A program made the translations under genes and the position numbers. Below the pieces are notes generated by a model. It was not told the DNA's origin. It saw only the letters and a program-made list of their open reading frames with translations, and ran no database searches. Source: Chelativorans sp. AA-79 (GTDB lineage: Bacteria > Pseudomonadota > Alphaproteobacteria > Rhizobiales > Rhizobiaceae). Taken from it: 64,000 bases of DNA. The stretch lies in NCBI RefSeq assembly GCF_029457495.1, contig NZ_CP120361.1, positions 2,992,001-3,056,000 on the forward strand. The letters run 5' to 3'. Each line of letters starts with the position of its first letter. The stretch's first letter is position 1. This document shows, in pieces, positions 62,482 to 64,000 of the stretch.

Positions 62482-62507
62482 ATCGGGTGGCGTTCAGGCC
62501 ACCCGAT
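62482..62507. terminator. Perfect 10-bp hairpin between two minus-strand genes
   Basis: ATCGGGTGGC (62482-62491) and GCCACCCGAT (62498-62507) with a 6-base loop, just after the OmpA-like gene. No strong T-tract on either strand, so it may be a Rho-type or processing signal rather than a classical terminator. Confidence 0.5.
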
Positions 62508-62522
62508 TCCTGATTCGGAAAG

Positions 62523-63089
62523 CTATCGCACGAAATCGTCGATGCGCCGCAAGGTCACGCGGCGGTTCTCCCAGCTCTCATAGGGCGTCTGCACGAGCAG
62601 GAACTCCTCGCCATAGCCAACCGTTTCCAGCATGCGTGGCGGGATGCGGAAATGCCGGACGAGGATATTCTCGAGGGAGCGCGCCCGCTCTTCGGAAAGG
62701 CGAAAATTGTAACCGTAGGAGCCCACCGCGTCGGTATGGCCTTCGAGCAGGATGCGCGTGCCCGGCCGCCGGCGCGCGATCTGGCGCAGGGCTGCTGCGA
62801 TCCGGTCGACCTTGGGGTACTGCGAAGGCGGGATCTCGGCCGAGTTGAACGCGAAATTGATCGCCTGGATGTCGATGGAAGGTGCGCGGCGGCGCAGGTC
62901 CGGTCGGCGCTTGAACTGGTCGATCGTCACCCGCTCCTCGGGCCGGATCCGCTCGCGCGGGGCGGCATCCAGCCTGCGCATGATCTGCGCCTCGGAGGGC
63001 ATTTCCGCCTGGGCAAGCGCGCCCCCGGGCAGCGCGGTAGCCCCGGCGGAGGCAAGAGCGACAAACAGGATTTGGCGGCGGTTCAGCAT
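62523..63089 (-). CDS. OmpA-domain periplasmic/outer-membrane protein
   Basis: 188 residues. Signal peptide (RRQILFVALASAGATALPGG), an Arg-rich linker, and an OmpA/MotB domain (INFAFNSAEIPPSQYPKVDR, LLEGHTDAVGSYGYNFRLSE, RARSLENILV) that binds peptidoglycan. The final YESWENRRVTLRRI is typical. Stand-alone gene. Confidence 0.9.
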   Translation of the reverse strand: MLNRRQILFVALASAGATALPGGALAQAEMPSEAQIMRRLDAAPRERIRPEERVTIDQFKRRPDLRRRAPSIDIQAINFAFNSAEIPPSQYPKVDRIAAALRQIARRRPGTRILLEGHTDAVGSYGYNFRLSEERARSLENILVRHFRIPPRMLETVGYGEEFLLVQTPYESWENRRVTLRRIDDFVR

Positions 63090-63176
63090 AAATATGCTCC
63101 GGATTGGTCGAACGGCCGCATCATGCCGAGCGCACCTGAATCGGGCATGAACGGAACGATATGCTGCGTCCGGATG

Positions 63177-63752
63177 TCAGGAGCGGAGAAGAACCGCGGC
63201 GCGGGCCTCGGGCGATAGTTCGCTCACCGTCTCTTCCCGGCGCCATACGGGCGAAAATCCCAGCTTCTGATAGAGCTGCAGTGCAGCCGGATGGTCGAGG
63301 GTGCAGGTCTCGACCGAAACGATGCGCGGCGCATGTTCCCAGCCTGCACGGATCGCGGTGCCCAGGAACCAGCGGCCGAGGCCGCGCCCGATCGCATGCG
63401 GCATCAGTCCGAAATGAACGAGCCTGCACTCCTGCTCGGAAAGCAGGCGTAGTTCGAAAAAGCCGGCGGGGGCGCCGTCCAGATACAGGACGCGGATGTC
63501 CGCCCGGTCGCTGTCGACCCTCTCCTTGAGGTCTCTATCGCTCAGAGTCAAAGCGGCGGTCCAGTGCCACTCGCGGCCGACCCGGTCATAAAGATAGCGA
63601 TAGAAGTGGAGGGGCATGTCGCGGCACTTCAAAAGCGCGAGTTGCATGCCGGCGGGAGCCGGCGGATAGTGCTGCGGCTGCACTCCCATCTGGAGATGGG
63701 TGACAACGGCCGTCAGGACGCGGCCACGTGACGATGTCGCCTTGGCGGTCAT
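63177..63752 (-). CDS. GNAT-family acetyltransferase
   Basis: 191 residues from ATG 63752, overlapping the sulfurtransferase stop as ATGA. Acetyl-CoA loop HAIGRGLGRWFLGTAI, then VETCTLDHPAALQLYQKLGF, the classic GNAT C-terminal strand-helix. The substrate cannot be predicted. Confidence 0.9.
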   Translation of the reverse strand: MTAKATSSRGRVLTAVVTHLQMGVQPQHYPPAPAGMQLALLKCRDMPLHFYRYLYDRVGREWHWTAALTLSDRDLKERVDSDRADIRVLYLDGAPAGFFELRLLSEQECRLVHFGLMPHAIGRGLGRWFLGTAIRAGWEHAPRIVSVETCTLDHPAALQLYQKLGFSPVWRREETVSELSPEARAAVLLRS

Positions 63753-64000
63753 TTCCGTTCTTTCACGACGGGCGTATCCTCGTGCCGCCCCCACTCGCTC
63801 CACGAGCCGTCATAGAGCCGGGCGTCCTTGTGCCCGAGCGACTCCAGCGCCAGGGAGATCACCGCTGCGGTGACGCCCGAACCGCAGGAGGTCACGACCG
63901 GCTTGTTTAGGTCAAGTCCTGCGGCTTCAAGCGTCTCCCGCAGGCGATCGAGAGGCAGGAGCTCGCCGTTCTCCGACAGCGACGAGGCCGGTATGTTCAC
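63749..64000 (-). CDS. sseA: 3-mercaptopyruvate sulfurtransferase, 3' end (partial)
   Basis: Only the last 83 codons are in the window; the gene continues beyond 64000. C-terminal rhodanese domain with NIPASSL and the active-site Cys loop CGSGVTAAVISLALESLG, then DGSWSEWGRHEDTPV. The CGSGVT loop distinguishes SseA from thiosulfate sulfurtransferases. Confidence 0.92.
   Translation of the reverse strand: MNIPASSLSENGELLPLDRLRETLEAAGLDLNKPVVTSCGSGVTAAVISLALESLGHKDARLYDGSWSEWGRHEDTPVVKERK

Overview
The window looks like the chromosome of an alphaproteobacterium of the order Hyphomicrobiales (Rhizobiales), most like Mesorhizobium and its relatives. Supporting signs are the GC-rich coding style, two promoter-like sites matching the EcfG general-stress sigma factor consensus, an urtABCDE urea importer next to a transporter-kinase fusion, CCCTCTG-type palindromic intergenic repeats, and a GTA/lambda-like prophage of the kind common in this order. 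The genus call is inference.

Left host flank (1-4824): a manganese catalase behind an EcfG-like promoter, tRNA-Cys with promoter and terminator, an FtsK-type translocase without membrane segments, and a small membrane protein.

Integrated element (4886-44267, about 39.4 kb): a prophage inserted in the 3' end of tRNA-Asn. A 37-bp exact direct repeat marks attL (4886-4922) and attR (44231-44267). The attL-proximal 10 kb is accessory: a frameshifted HNH gene, an XRE regulator with operator-like repeats, two further tyrosine recombinases, an SRAP protein, a transposase remnant, and an NYN nuclease facing a membrane protein. Then, on the minus strand, come a lysis cassette of overlapping genes (14.4-16.2 kb), a lambda/GTA-like siphovirus tail (16.9-28.9 kb), connectors, HK97 capsid, protease, portal and terminase (29.0-35.7 kb), an HNH endonuclease, an early region with a primase-helicase and an iteron-like candidate origin (37.7-42.4 kb), and an AlpA-like excisionase with a P4-type integrase. 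The structural genes look complete. Three accessory ORFs each carry one single-base indel in a G/C run.

Right host flank (44438-64000): a LuxR-type response regulator and a giant NCS1 permease-histidine kinase-receiver fusion, divergent from urtABCDE; a lytic transglycosylase-like lipoprotein; a 58-residue gene behind an EcfG-consensus promoter; 3-methyladenine DNA glycosylase; a stand-alone GT51 glycosyltransferase overlapping a Dabb protein tail to tail; periplasmic CpdB-type nucleotidase; an Lrp regulator divergent from alanine dehydrogenase; DUF1203, OmpA-like and GNAT proteins; and the 3' end of a 3-mercaptopyruvate sulfurtransferase. The kinase and regulator probably control urea uptake, and the Lrp protein probably controls alanine dehydrogenase.

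Most unusual signals: the permease-kinase fusion with a cysteine-rich module; repeated AANDN peptides (the start of the alphaproteobacterial tmRNA tag) in early prophage proteins; a tail-chaperone ORF with no canonical start; the iteron array beside the primase-helicase; hairpins on both sides of the capsid gene; and three different tyrosine recombinases in one element.
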